From contig NZ_JAGJEG010000001.1 in the NCBI RefSeq assembly GCF_018100905.1, positions 434,001-498,000 on the forward strand: a stretch of 64,000 nt of DNA, read 5' to 3'. Positions 8,303 through 18,411 of this stretch are shown piece after piece (the first letter of the stretch is position 1; every line of letters begins with the position of its first letter). The notes beneath the pieces are model-generated. The model did not search any database and was not told the origin of the DNA. It saw only the letters and a program-made list of their open reading frames with translations. Position numbers and translations under genes: made by a program. Source of the DNA: Pseudoalteromonas sp. MMG010 (GTDB lineage: Bacteria > Pseudomonadota > Gammaproteobacteria > Enterobacterales > Alteromonadaceae).

Positions 8303-10465
8303 ATGAAAAAAGAGCTTCCGGCAAAATATTATTTAGCCCATTTTAATGAGCTAATGACGTTTATCACCTCTGAGTGTGGCCATTTATTGGCACAAAATCA
8401 CCTTGTATTTATTAATAAAATCAGTGCATTGGGTGAGCAAGCCCAATGTATGTTAGCGCGTATATATTCACGTAAACCGACTATTGTGGCCATTAACACT
8501 CTTAATTACGATGAAATAAAACACCCTACAGAAGCACTTAAAGAGCTAATACAGACAAAGCTAATTGTTCATCCAAATCGTGATCATTACCAAGTCGTAC
8601 TGGCACACTTAACAAAGCCTATTTTACTTGAAATATTAGCGTCGTTTGCACCGACCCTTAGCATTAAAAAAAGTGCGACAAAGGCTGTACTCGTAACACA
8701 AGCTTGTGAGTTTTTTGCCACCGAGCCAGAGCATTTAAATACTCTTTATGAGCAATATATAATTAATAACCGAGCGGATGTTTATGAGTATTTTGAATTT
8801 TTATACATGGGCCGATTAAGCACCTCAGATATTAACCACCAAAATAGCTTTGTATTACGTGATTTAGGTGTGACAGCAACACGACACGGTCACAATAAAA
8901 GCGTGGCTCGTTTTGAAACGCTAAACGAAGCGCAGTCTCACTATGCTTTAAATTGCTTTAAACGGGTATTTAAAAATGCAAAAACACACAACGATTACCA
9001 TCACTTAGCACACAACGTCATTAGCCAAGAAGCTCAGGACGCTTTAGCGGTAAACCTTAAAAACAAATTATTACTTAGGCTTTATCAACAAATAAAAAAA
9101 GAAGATATTGATTTAAGTTTGAGTCTTTTAAATGCCTGCGAAAACAGCCCCGAAGCCATTGAAATACAAATACGTGAGCAATACAGACAAGGCAATAAAC
9201 AATGGGTAAAAGCCCAGTTAGAGCAAATTATTGTCAACCCACTGAATGACGATATTTTATACTTTGCCGATGACTTTTTAATGCGTAAATTTAATAAGCA
9301 AACGCGCTCGCGGTTAAGTACCCTGCTTGCTGATACACAATGTATTATTAATATAGATGAAATTTACCGTGGTAATGTAGAGCAAGGAGTCAACGAACAC
9401 TACACTCAGCGAGGATTTAAAGTATTTAATACCGAAAATACACTATGGCAAAGCCTGTTTGGATTAGTGTTTTGGCATCCACTTTACATTGATACTCCTA
9501 CCCCGGCTTGTAATGAATTTGATTTATTACCTCATGTATTAAAAGCAGACTGTTTTTATAAAACACAACATGCGCAAATAGACGCCCTTTTAGACGCTTG
9601 GCAAACCGCGCATGATTTACTCACCCATATTAATAAAAATGCAGCGCATTATTACAATCAACCTAACGCATTGTTTCGCTGGCATAGTGAGATTTTAGTC
9701 CCTTTAGAAGCATTAATTTTAAATAGCCCTTTAACTGTATTAAAAAACCATTTAAAAAATATGACCGTCTCGTTTAAACAACTTAAAGACGGCTACCCCG
9801 ATTTAATGATTTTAAAAGGAACTAAGCTGCACTTTGAAGAAGTAAAAGCGCCGGGCGATAAACTTAGGCGCAATCAACTTACCACTATTGATAACCTTAA
9901 AAAGGTAGGATTTGATGTAACAATAGGCGCGGTAAAGTGGGTGAATGACCCAAACCGTATTTACTCTGTGATAGACATAGAAACCACGGGTAGCTTAAAA
10001 GGAGGCCATCGCATTACTGAAATTGGCCTAGTTAAAATACAGCATGCAAAGGTGATAGATTCTTGGTCTACCCTTATCAACCCACAAATGCGTATTCCTA
10101 AATTTATAGTGTCGTTAACCGGAATTACCGATGCAATGGTGGCTAATGCACCTTGCTTTTCTGACATAGCATACCAACTCATTGATAAGTTAAAAGGGAC
10201 GATATTTGTAGCTCATAATGTTAATTTTGATTATGGGTTTATTCGTAAAGAATGCGAACGTGCTGGTATTTATTTTAAAATGCCGAAGTTATGCACCGTT
10301 GTCGAGTCGCGCAAAGCCTTCCCTGGGCTTAAATCGTATTCGTTAGGTAATTTATCTACGCATTTTGAGCTATCACTTACCCATCACCACCGGGCTTTAG
10401 CTGATGCAACAGCCACCGCTGAATTACTATTACTGATTCAACAAAGTAGTGCATTGGCGCAATAA
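8303..10465 (+). CDS. FAN1-like VRR-NUC nuclease fused to DEDDh exonuclease
   Basis: Predicted DNA repair protein of 720 aa. Residues 1 to about 545 resemble bacterial FAN1: a helical region followed by a VRR-NUC domain with PD-(D/E)xK residues (YPDLMI near 498, then FEEVKAPG). Residues 554-720 form a DnaQ-type 3'-5' exonuclease with DIE (Asp558, Glu560), NVNFD (Asp643) and HRALAD (His696, Asp701), that is a full DEDDh set. FAN1 alone is about 550-560 aa, so this is a fusion. Family knowledge points to interstrand crosslink and flap processing; the exonuclease may trim the product. The LexA box just upstream suggests SOS induction. Both active sites look intact. Confidence 0.85.
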   Translation: MKKELPAKYYLAHFNELMTFITSECGHLLAQNHLVFINKISALGEQAQCMLARIYSRKPTIVAINTLNYDEIKHPTEALKELIQTKLIVHPNRDHYQVVLAHLTKPILLEILASFAPTLSIKKSATKAVLVTQACEFFATEPEHLNTLYEQYIINNRADVYEYFEFLYMGRLSTSDINHQNSFVLRDLGVTATRHGHNKSVARFETLNEAQSHYALNCFKRVFKNAKTHNDYHHLAHNVISQEAQDALAVNLKNKLLLRLYQQIKKEDIDLSLSLLNACENSPEAIEIQIREQYRQGNKQWVKAQLEQIIVNPLNDDILYFADDFLMRKFNKQTRSRLSTLLADTQCIINIDEIYRGNVEQGVNEHYTQRGFKVFNTENTLWQSLFGLVFWHPLYIDTPTPACNEFDLLPHVLKADCFYKTQHAQIDALLDAWQTAHDLLTHINKNAAHYYNQPNALFRWHSEILVPLEALILNSPLTVLKNHLKNMTVSFKQLKDGYPDLMILKGTKLHFEEVKAPGDKLRRNQLTTIDNLKKVGFDVTIGAVKWVNDPNRIYSVIDIETTGSLKGGHRITEIGLVKIQHAKVIDSWSTLINPQMRIPKFIVSLTGITDAMVANAPCFSDIAYQLIDKLKGTIFVAHNVNFDYGFIRKECERAGIYFKMPKLCTVVESRKAFPGLKSYSLGNLSTHFELSLTHHHRALADATATAELLLLIQQSSALAQ

Positions 10466-10574
10466 ACTCCCTTGACGTAAATAAATGTAAAGAGTGTAAA
10501 GAAAAAACACATGTCAGTTAACATTCAGTTTGAGCCTCTAAAATACAATGTATAAATTAAAAGAGGATTAGATT

Positions 10575-11288
10575 ATGAACGCTATTATTAAGTTACCTAC
10601 TCTATTGTTGTTAGCTGTTTTTGCAAACGCATCTGTGGCGTCTTCTTTAAATTCTGAGGCAAGAAATAACCCAGAAAAAAAACTTAACAACCATAAGTCT
10701 AAAAAGCATCAAGTAAACAAAGTAAAAACAAAACAAATTAAAGCTAAAAAGATTAAAGCTAAAAAGATCAAAGCCGAGAAAAAGAAGTTAGTACGTAAAA
10801 AAGTAAAGCAGTTAAAAAAGCAACCGCGTTCATTTAAACCGCTTTATAATCGTCACGCCATACGACACAACAGCTTTAATTTAGGCACTTTAATCCACTT
10901 TGGTAATGCACGTTTTAGATTTAACGATGGCTTATTTTATAAAAAGATGGCCCATGGATATGTACCTATGCACCCGCCTGTAGGCTTGCGTATTAAACAT
11001 TTACCTAGAAACCATAAACGCATATTTTTTCGTAATACCGCTTATTTTTTAGCACATGGGATTTATTACATTGCCGTGGGTAACGATTATAAAGTCGTCA
11101 ACGAGCCATATTTAGATAAACCAACTGACGCAACTGCCTATCAATTAGGTGAGTATTACCCAGCTTTACCCATTGATGTAGAACCCGTTGTAATTAATGC
11201 GCAGCAGTATTTTAAATACCACAGTATTTACTTTTTACCGCAAATTAAAGAAGAACAAGTTCAGTACCTTGCACTAAAACTAGATTAA
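10575..11288 (+). CDS. Secreted lysine-rich protein with DUF6515-like domain
   Basis: Exported protein of 237 aa. A signal peptide (about 1-22, ending ASVASS) is followed by a strongly basic stretch with repeats of KAKKI (about 45-85) and a C-terminal domain with repeated aromatic beta motifs: FRFNDGLFYKK, YVPMHPPVGLRIKHLP, AYFLAHGIYYIAV. This pattern matches DUF6515-like proteins, whose role is unknown. The basic repeat could bind nucleic acid or polyanionic polysaccharide such as alginate, but that is a guess. A smaller relative lies at 30710. Good Shine-Dalgarno (GAGGA) before the ATG. Confidence 0.65.
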   Translation: MNAIIKLPTLLLLAVFANASVASSLNSEARNNPEKKLNNHKSKKHQVNKVKTKQIKAKKIKAKKIKAEKKKLVRKKVKQLKKQPRSFKPLYNRHAIRHNSFNLGTLIHFGNARFRFNDGLFYKKMAHGYVPMHPPVGLRIKHLPRNHKRIFFRNTAYFLAHGIYYIAVGNDYKVVNEPYLDKPTDATAYQLGEYYPALPIDVEPVVINAQQYFKYHSIYFLPQIKEEQVQYLALKLD

Positions 11289-11291
11289 TAA

Positions 11292-11316
11292 AGCGCCAAG
11301 TATTTTACTTGGCGCT
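11292..11316 (+). terminator. Terminator-like hairpin
   Basis: Perfect 11-base stem (AGCGCCAAGTA and its complement) with a three-base loop directly after the preceding stop codon. The following GTTATG is not a strong T tract, so termination efficiency is uncertain. Confidence 0.6.
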
Positions 11317-11397
11317 GTTATGATCGCTTCCCTCCCTTTGCTATACTTAAAATTTAAGGGTTAGCAGTCGCTGATCATTTATTAATGTAGGTTGACT

Positions 11398-12243
11398 ATG
11401 AAAATAATAAAAATATCATTCCTAAGCGTTATCATATTAATTAGCAGTGTGTTTGCCCCTCAAGCACACACATCAACCCTTAGCGAAACCCCGTTTGATT
11501 TTGCCACCACTTTACGTTTTGATTCTAAAATACTTAACGAGAACCGTAAGGTTAATGTTTACTTACCCAGTGGGTATGACAAAAGCAAACCACAGCGCTA
11601 CCCGGTTATTTATTTACTGGATGGCTCACACGATGAAGACTTTGTTCATATTGCAGGGATAGTACAATTTGGCACATTTTCGTGGATAAATATGCTACCC
11701 CCTTCGATTGTCGTAGGCATTGCTAATGTTGATAGAAAACGCGACTTTACAACCCCAAGCGAACACCCATTAGATAAAAAAGATTTACCAACTCACGGTG
11801 GCGCTAAACAGTTTATTTCGTTTTTAACTAATGAATTAAAACCACTTATTAACCAACGCTTTAAAACATCTACGCAAAGCACTTTAATTGGTCAATCGTT
11901 AGGTGGGCTATTAGCCACCGAAATTTTGTTTAACCACAGCAATATGTTTAATCGTTATATTATTGTCAGTCCAAGCTTATGGTGGGATTATGAGCAATTA
12001 TTGGCGACAGAATTTAAACCCAGTACCGAGCCTGCATCGGTTTATATTGCGGTAGGTAAAGAAGGTCCATTAATGGAGCGTGTTGCTAAGCAGCTTCATG
12101 GCAAAGTGGCCAGCTCGTTAAGTAATAGCTCACATGTATATTTTAATTATTTTGAACAATTAGATCATGGCGATACACTTCATTTGGCGGTTTATGATGC
12201 ATTTAAAAAAATGTATGCAAAAGACTCGCCGCAAGCCAAGTAA
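11398..12243 (+). CDS. Secreted alpha/beta-hydrolase esterase
   Basis: Exported hydrolase of the esterase D/PF00756 type. A signal peptide spans about 1-25 from the ATG at 11398; a TTG at 11392 was discounted as a start. Blocks typical of the family are YLPSGY, YPVIYLLDG and GQSLGG with nucleophile Ser167; a histidine in LDHGD near the C-terminus probably completes the triad. Related enzymes cleave siderophore esters, S-formylglutathione or xylan feruloyl esters, so the substrate cannot be fixed. The next gene, a periplasmic metallo-hydrolase, lies about 80 bases downstream in the same direction and may be cotranscribed. Confidence 0.8.
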   Translation: MKIIKISFLSVIILISSVFAPQAHTSTLSETPFDFATTLRFDSKILNENRKVNVYLPSGYDKSKPQRYPVIYLLDGSHDEDFVHIAGIVQFGTFSWINMLPPSIVVGIANVDRKRDFTTPSEHPLDKKDLPTHGGAKQFISFLTNELKPLINQRFKTSTQSTLIGQSLGGLLATEILFNHSNMFNRYIIVSPSLWWDYEQLLATEFKPSTEPASVYIAVGKEGPLMERVAKQLHGKVASSLSNSSHVYFNYFEQLDHGDTLHLAVYDAFKKMYAKDSPQAK

Positions 12244-12323
12244 TAATAAAAATACATTAGCTGAAATTTTTTATGGTTTCACACACTCATCTTTACTATC
12301 ACTGTAAGTAAAAGAGAATATGA

Positions 12324-13181
12324 ATGTATAAAATTTTTCAGCGCACCCTATTAACCCTCCTATTTGTTACTGGTATGGCTGCAAATGCCTACCAAATTGA
12401 AGATTTAGGAGATGGTTTACACCGCTTTATTGATGATCGCCACCGCTCAATATTTTTAATAACACCGCAAGGGGCCATTGTTACCGACCCATTAAATAAA
12501 GCAGCGGCGACATGGTTAAAAAAACAAATTAAAACCCGCTTTAATGTACCTGTTAAATATGTCATTTATAGCCATAATCACAGTGATCATATTTACGGCA
12601 GTGAAGTATTTAAAAGCCCGCACACCACCTTTGTGGCTCATAAACTTGCCGCACAAGATATTAAAAACACACATATGCAAACCGTAATGCCTAGCCTTAC
12701 TTTTGAAGACGAACTAACACTTAGCTTAGGCGATTCAACAGTAAAACTTAACTACCATGGCCCTAACGATGGCCGTGGCTCAATCAGTATCTTATTTGAA
12801 AAACAAAAAACACTCTTTGTTGTTGATTGGATAGTGATTGGCCGAATGCCTTGGCAAAAGCTTTGGAGTTACGATATTCAAGGTATGATTAACTCAACTC
12901 ACGCGGTGCTTAAATATGACTTTAACACCTTTGTCGGTGGCCACGCTGATATAGGAAATAAAGCCGATGTGGCGCGTTACCTTAGTTATATCGAACAGCT
13001 TTACAGCCAAGTAACAGCAGGAGCATTAGCTGGGCAAAGCTTAGATGAAATCAAACAACATGTTCAACTTGAAGAGTTTTCAGACTTAAAACAATATAAA
13101 GCTTGGCTACCACTTAATATCGAAGGTGTATACGAGCGCTTAATGGAGGAATCAGGCATGGGTTGGCGCAGTGATTTATAA
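12324..13181 (+). CDS. Periplasmic metallo-beta-lactamase-fold hydrolase
   Basis: Exported MBL-fold metal hydrolase, 285 aa. A signal peptide covers about 1-22. The zinc-binding motif HNHSDH (His84, His86, Asp88, His89) is intact and a downstream GGHAD provides a further ligand. The family includes lactonases, sulfatases and beta-lactamases; no feature here fixes the substrate. It is separated from the upstream esterase by about 80 bases with no terminator and is followed by a good terminator, so the two may form an operon. Confidence 0.8.
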   Translation: MYKIFQRTLLTLLFVTGMAANAYQIEDLGDGLHRFIDDRHRSIFLITPQGAIVTDPLNKAAATWLKKQIKTRFNVPVKYVIYSHNHSDHIYGSEVFKSPHTTFVAHKLAAQDIKNTHMQTVMPSLTFEDELTLSLGDSTVKLNYHGPNDGRGSISILFEKQKTLFVVDWIVIGRMPWQKLWSYDIQGMINSTHAVLKYDFNTFVGGHADIGNKADVARYLSYIEQLYSQVTAGALAGQSLDEIKQHVQLEEFSDLKQYKAWLPLNIEGVYERLMEESGMGWRSDL

Positions 13182-13214
13182 GTTAGTCAGTATTTACTCA
13201 CTGGCTTAAAATTT

Positions 13215-13245
13215 AAAGGCATGGGTACCCTTACTCATGCCTTTT
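13215..13245. terminator. Rho-independent terminator between convergent genes
   Basis: AAAGGCATG (13215-13223) pairs with CATGCCTTT (13236-13244), with T on the right and A on the left side, between the metallo-hydrolase and the convergent kinase gene. Confidence 0.75.
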
Positions 13246-13269
13246 ATGTAAAACAATGCCAATAATCAG

Positions 13270-14547
13270 TTAGCTAAAATCAACCAACACTTGATAACGT
13301 CCAGGTTGGTCGTTTATTTCATATACCCATTTATGACGTTTGATTATTTTTTCGCTTAATTGTAATCCAAGCCCATAGCCATTTTCTGTATTTTGTTTTA
13401 TCGATGCATTTAAATCAGTATTGGTACTGGTATTTATAATTGTGACTCGACTACCTTGCTGGATTATCTCAACTTGTCCATGTTGCGTGTGCTGAAACGC
13501 ATTACGTATTAAGTTTGTTAGCACAATATGGCAGGCTGTTGCATCAGTTATGATCTCGACTTGTTCATCGACACAGATCTGTACATCCACCAGTTTTGCA
13601 TTGAGTAAATAGGTTAATTCGTTACTTAAAATCGTGATTTTTTCATGTAACTTAATTGACTCAGGTTGATTATGACGCTCTTCATTGCGACTAAGCCACA
13701 ACAAAGTATCAGTCAAATCGCTCATTGTTAAACCTGCCCGCTCAATACGTTGTAATGTTAAAGTTTGTTTTTCATGTAGCGGATATTTTTCACTTAATCG
13801 ATTGAGAAGCTCAACATTACTGCGGATCACAGAAATAGGAGTACGTAACTCATGACTAGCATAGCTTAAAAAGCGCTGCTCGCGCTCTAGCGTGTCATGC
13901 GCCGAAAGTAAACTACTACGTATTATTCTCGCTAATATATTTAACTCACTATATTTAAAGTCAGGTATTTTCTGCTGTAAATTGTTTTTATTTAATAACT
14001 TAGCCCAGTTTTTTAATGACTCAACCGGCTTAGCTATTTTTTTCATGATGATTAATAAAACAAATGTAAACAATGTAATTGCAACAATAGCTGTAATTGC
14101 GATTAATAAAATACGTTCTTTGGATTGCGCATTGGCATGTAATTTAGGCCTATCATTTTCTAGCATAACCCGCGAAACATAACGTGTTTCACCTTCTGAG
14201 TTTAGATAACGAACAACAAAAAATAAATTGGTGGGCAGTGAAAAAATAAATGGTTGATCTTTTGTTTTATGCAGCACCCCCACTTGTACGGGGGGGGAAA
14301 AACGCTGTTGAATAATCGGTGGCATATCTTGCCAACGACTTGCAATAGTAAAGCCTAAAGCATGCTTAGGTTCTGTTTCAGTAATTTCAGTGGTACGCGC
14401 AAGCTGACGCATTACGCCACTGATCCCTTTATCAAGCCCATCAATATAGTAATTCACGCTTAATAATGAATAACCAAGAGCCATTAAAGAGCCTAACACC
14501 AGCATACTTGCCAAAAAATAAAGCCTAAGGCTTAGCCTAATCTTCAC
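13270..14547 (-). CDS. Sensor histidine kinase linked to RND efflux operon
   Basis: Inner-membrane kinase of 425 aa: TM1 near 10-30, a periplasmic sensor loop of about 110 residues, TM2 near 148-168, HAMP, HisKA with SHELRTPIS, and HATPase (NLIRNAFQHT N-box, GYGLGLQLSEKI G-box). It is the last gene of a five-gene run and its ATG overlaps the stop of the response-regulator gene by four bases. By position it should sense a substrate or stress relieved by the efflux pump encoded upstream. Signal unknown. Confidence 0.88.
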   Translation of the reverse strand: MKIRLSLRLYFLASMLVLGSLMALGYSLLSVNYYIDGLDKGISGVMRQLARTTEITETEPKHALGFTIASRWQDMPPIIQQRFSPPVQVGVLHKTKDQPFIFSLPTNLFFVVRYLNSEGETRYVSRVMLENDRPKLHANAQSKERILLIAITAIVAITLFTFVLLIIMKKIAKPVESLKNWAKLLNKNNLQQKIPDFKYSELNILARIIRSSLLSAHDTLEREQRFLSYASHELRTPISVIRSNVELLNRLSEKYPLHEKQTLTLQRIERAGLTMSDLTDTLLWLSRNEERHNQPESIKLHEKITILSNELTYLLNAKLVDVQICVDEQVEIITDATACHIVLTNLIRNAFQHTQHGQVEIIQQGSRVTIINTSTNTDLNASIKQNTENGYGLGLQLSEKIIKRHKWVYEINDQPGRYQVLVDFS

Positions 14548-15227
14548 GGCTTAATTCCTGTTTGTGGAACAATAGCAAAACCAAGGTTAGGTACTGTTTC
14601 GAGTTTCACCTCAGCCATTGCTCCTTCTAGTTGTTTTCGTAAATGGTAAATATGCACTTTAAGACTATTACTATCTGGCTGCTCTTCACCCCATATAGCT
14701 TGCATTATTTCATGGCGAGATACCGCTTTAGGCGTACTGCGAACTAAAGTTTCGAGCAACTTATAACCAATAGGCGATAATTTTAAATTTTGCTCAGCCA
14801 CACTAGCAATGTGCTGAGTTAAATCTAGCTTTAAGTTAGCCAAATTTAGGCGCTTAACTTCACCACTTTTACGCTTAGAAAGCACTTGAACGCGTGCAAT
14901 CAATTCTTTCATAGCAAAAGGTTTAACTAAGTAATCATCACTGCCTGCAGCAAAGCCTTCGAGTTTACTGTCTAAACTATCTCGTGCAGTTAGCATAAGA
15001 ATTGGAATATCTTTACCTTGTTCGCGCAGTGTTTTGCACAAAGTAAATCCATCCATTTTAGGCATATTTACATCGAGTATAATCATGTTGTAGGTGTTAA
15101 TTTGCGTTAAATTTAACCCCATCACACCATTACTAGCATGATCGCAAACAATATCTTCAATATCAAAATAATCAACAATTGTAGTGGCTAAATCAATATC
15201 GTCTTCAACTAATAAAACATTAATCAT
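14544..15227 (-). CDS. OmpR-family response regulator linked to RND efflux operon
   Basis: Transcription regulator with a receiver domain (acidic EDD near 9-11, phosphoacceptor Asp in LDVNMPKMDG, Lys in VKPF) and a C-terminal winged helix (LSPIGYKLLE ... LKVHIYHLRKQLE). The ATG at 15227 overlaps the stop of the RND gene and is preferred over upstream ATGs at 15239 and 15260, which add residues before the conserved MINVLLVEDD start. It probably regulates this same operon. Confidence 0.88.
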   Translation of the reverse strand: MINVLLVEDDIDLATTIVDYFDIEDIVCDHASNGVMGLNLTQINTYNMIILDVNMPKMDGFTLCKTLREQGKDIPILMLTARDSLDSKLEGFAAGSDDYLVKPFAMKELIARVQVLSKRKSGEVKRLNLANLKLDLTQHIASVAEQNLKLSPIGYKLLETLVRSTPKAVSRHEIMQAIWGEEQPDSNSLKVHIYHLRKQLEGAMAEVKLETVPNLGFAIVPQTGIKP

Positions 15228-18200
15228 GCGCAAGGACATCCTTTTCGCTAGAAATAACACCCAGTAACTGGAAAATACGACGTATAAATTGTTTCACTTC
15301 TATTTGTATCATGAGCAATGCAGGGATCAGAATTAATGTAATTACGGTGGCAAACAAAATACCATAGCCCAATGATGCCGCTGCCGGAATTAAAAACTGC
15401 GCTTGCAAAGAAGTTTCACCTAAAAGCGGAACTAACCCAGCATAGGTGGTAATAGAAGTCAGTAACACGGCACGTAAACGGCTAGTGCACGACTCAACTA
15501 TGGCATCATGATTATTCATATTTTCTTCTTTTATCAGCTCATTATAACGTGATACTAAAAGTAAGCTATCATTAACCACCACCCCACTAAGAGCCAAAAT
15601 ACCATTAAGCGATAATATACTGATAGTAAGATCATTCCACCAGTGCCCCAAAATAGCCCCCACAATACCAAACGGTATGGCCACCATAATAAGCACCGGC
15701 TGAATATATGAACGCAGTGGAATAGCCAGTAGTACATAAATCACCAACATTGCCGCAATAAACATGGTGCTCATCGAGCCTGTGGTTTCGCTTTGTTGCT
15801 CGGCTTCACCGGCAAAATGAATGGTTAAATTAGGAAATTGCGCAGTGAGTTCAGGCACCAGATCGCGATTTAAATTTTCGACTAATACATTTGATGCAAT
15901 AACATTTTTATCGACTTGCGCACTAATATAAATAGCGCGTAAACCATCGATACGCGTGATTTCATCTTGTTGATATTCACTGTTTATAGTTGCAACGTTA
16001 ACTAATGGTACAACCGTGCCATCGGGCAAACGAATACGAGACTGCATAATATCGGCTGGCGTTTTACGAGCATTTTCAGGATAACGTACACGCACTTTCA
16101 CTTCGTCTTTATCACGCTGATAACGCTGTACAATTGCACCACCAAAAGCTTGTAAAACTTGTTGCGATAAACTGGCCGTATCCATACCTAAAGCACGCCC
16201 TTGTGCATTTAAAGTGAATTTAAGCTGCGGTTGACCCGGATTTAAATTATCGTCAATGCCATTCACCCCCGCAGTATTTTGTAACCGTGTTTTAAATAGC
16301 TTACCTGCTGCCATTACGGTTTCGTCATCCCACGCTTTAAGCTCTACTTTAAAGTTGTCGACCATCTTACGGGTGGCTAATATTTGTAACTTTTTACTAC
16401 CCTCTGGCATACCCGCAATACGCTGCCATTCTTTGGCAAATTCGGCTGCGGTAAATTCCCCTTCGTTTAATAGCTCTACAGTAACAGTCCCGCTAGTATC
16501 ACTACTACTTATTACTTGTAAGCTGGTAATTTCGCTATCATGAGAAGAAAATTTATCCATTAAGTTTTGCTGTGCTTTCATTGCGCTTTGTTCCAGGGCC
16601 AAAAGGTTGGCATTGGTTTGTCCATAAGCGGCATCATTTTGCATCACTAGCTCAGCACTTACCGTATCACCGACAATACTTGGGAAAAAGCCCACTTTTA
16701 CCGACCCCGTTAATGGCATACCAATGACAAAAATAAAAAAAGCAATAAACGCGGCAATTACACCATACCTAAAGCGTAGTGAGTACTCAATAATACGTCG
16801 ATACACTTTAGTACTGAACCAATTTAACCCACTATCGGCAGCATGTTGTACCTTTGACCATAACCCACTGATACCCGATTTAAGCTCACGTTTTGTACTG
16901 ATATGAGCTAAATGTGAAGGTAAAATAAGTTTTGATTCCACCACTGAAAGTAACAAACAAATAGTCACGACAGTGGCAAATTGTGCATAAATTTGGCCCA
17001 AGTTGCCTGATACATTGGACAGTGCAACAAAAGCGGCCACTGTCGTTAACACGCCAAATATAGTGGGTACAGCCACTTTCATAGTACCTAAAATGGTATT
17101 ATTTAGTGTATCGCCCTGCTTTTTACGCGTGGTATAAATACTCTCTCCAACAACTACGGCATCATCAACAACAATCCCTAGCGCCATAATAAAGCCAAAC
17201 GTGGTCATTTCATTTATGGTCAATCCAGCGTAACTGTCGGTCATAAAATAAAGGGTACCAAAAAATACAAATGGCAAGCCACCAGCTACCCACAATGCAA
17301 CTCGAACATTTAAAAATATGGCCAAAATAACGAACACCATGATTATTCCAGTTACTGCATTTACAGTAAGCAGCGATAAACGTTCAGTGATCAAGGTACT
17401 TTTGTCGTACCAACTTTCTAACTGTACATTTTGGGGTAATAAGCCCTTTTCGTGCCACGAATCAATTACATTATGTGCTTGCTCAACAATGGCTGTAATG
17501 TCACTATTTTCATCCATTAAAATTTCAATGCCCACCGCATTGTGTTGATTGTAACGACTTAGCGAGTTGGTATCTTCGGCAAAAGTGTCGGTTACAGTAG
17601 CCACATCGCCTAACTTTATCTGTGTACCCGCGTCACTGGTCAATAATACAATATTGGCAAAATCACGCTGCCAATATGCTTGGTCTGCCGCTTTAAGACG
17701 AATAATTTTATTGTTGTCGCGTAAGCTTGTTGATAATGGGCTCAATGATTCATTGTTGATCACTTCACTGATATCACTAAACGTTAAACCATAGGCTTGT
17801 AATTTCCCTTCGTCGATTTCTATCGACATCATAGGGTCTAAAACACCGGTTTGCTCTACATCGCTGATCCCTGACTGAGCTAATAAGTTTGCTTTTAGTT
17901 TTTCGCCTAAATTTTGTAATGTATGACGATCAGCATCACCAAAAAGCTGCAGCGATATTGCATGATCTTGTCTGCGTGCTTTGTCGATAACAGGCTGTTC
18001 AGCGTCGCTTGGAAAGTTATTAATAGCATCGACTTGATTTTTTACATCAATGAGCAGTTCATCAAGAGAGTAATCGGTTTTTTTCTCAATACTCACATGA
18101 CTGCCACTGGCATCAGATGTTGAAGTGATCCGCTTTATCCCTGGTACTGTTTCTAATGCTTCTTCTATTTTTAATGCAATCCCTTCTTCAGCTTGCAATG

Positions 18201-18411
18201 CATCGCCGCTGTCGTATACCACAGAAACAGAGATAGTATCTGGCTCTAGGCTAGGAAACGCTTCTTTTCGTAGAGTAGAAAGCGAAATTATGCCCATGAT
18301 AATGACACTGATCAGCAATAAATTTGCCGCAACGGAGTTATTAGCAAACCAACTAATAACACCGTTTAATGGCCCACTATGAGAGGAGTTAGAAGTCTGT
18401 TGCGTATTCAT
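15220..18411 (-). CDS. RND efflux permease
   Basis: Inner-membrane proton-driven pump of 1063 aa, the transport subunit of a tripartite efflux system. It has the RND plan of twelve helices with two large periplasmic loops: TM1 near 25-45, the TM4 motif GIVVDDAVVVGE with the paired aspartates of the proton relay, and the repeated C-terminal set (LSGVVVNDSLLLV). The first loop starts VSVVYDSGDALQAEEGIA. Substrate cannot be read from the sequence. It begins directly at the end of the adaptor gene and ends inside the regulator start, so it is the middle of a tightly coupled operon. Confidence 0.93.
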   Translation of the reverse strand: MNTQQTSNSSHSGPLNGVISWFANNSVAANLLLISVIIMGIISLSTLRKEAFPSLEPDTISVSVVYDSGDALQAEEGIALKIEEALETVPGIKRITSTSDASGSHVSIEKKTDYSLDELLIDVKNQVDAINNFPSDAEQPVIDKARRQDHAISLQLFGDADRHTLQNLGEKLKANLLAQSGISDVEQTGVLDPMMSIEIDEGKLQAYGLTFSDISEVINNESLSPLSTSLRDNNKIIRLKAADQAYWQRDFANIVLLTSDAGTQIKLGDVATVTDTFAEDTNSLSRYNQHNAVGIEILMDENSDITAIVEQAHNVIDSWHEKGLLPQNVQLESWYDKSTLITERLSLLTVNAVTGIIMVFVILAIFLNVRVALWVAGGLPFVFFGTLYFMTDSYAGLTINEMTTFGFIMALGIVVDDAVVVGESIYTTRKKQGDTLNNTILGTMKVAVPTIFGVLTTVAAFVALSNVSGNLGQIYAQFATVVTICLLLSVVESKLILPSHLAHISTKRELKSGISGLWSKVQHAADSGLNWFSTKVYRRIIEYSLRFRYGVIAAFIAFFIFVIGMPLTGSVKVGFFPSIVGDTVSAELVMQNDAAYGQTNANLLALEQSAMKAQQNLMDKFSSHDSEITSLQVISSSDTSGTVTVELLNEGEFTAAEFAKEWQRIAGMPEGSKKLQILATRKMVDNFKVELKAWDDETVMAAGKLFKTRLQNTAGVNGIDDNLNPGQPQLKFTLNAQGRALGMDTASLSQQVLQAFGGAIVQRYQRDKDEVKVRVRYPENARKTPADIMQSRIRLPDGTVVPLVNVATINSEYQQDEITRIDGLRAIYISAQVDKNVIASNVLVENLNRDLVPELTAQFPNLTIHFAGEAEQQSETTGSMSTMFIAAMLVIYVLLAIPLRSYIQPVLIMVAIPFGIVGAILGHWWNDLTISILSLNGILALSGVVVNDSLLLVSRYNELIKEENMNNHDAIVESCTSRLRAVLLTSITTYAGLVPLLGETSLQAQFLIPAAASLGYGILFATVITLILIPALLMIQIEVKQFIRRIFQLLGVISSEKDVLAHD

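Noticed and set aside
16256..18382. Several short plus-strand frames inside the RND pump gene
   Set aside because: All are antisense to a well-supported 1063-aa coding region and have no signals of their own.
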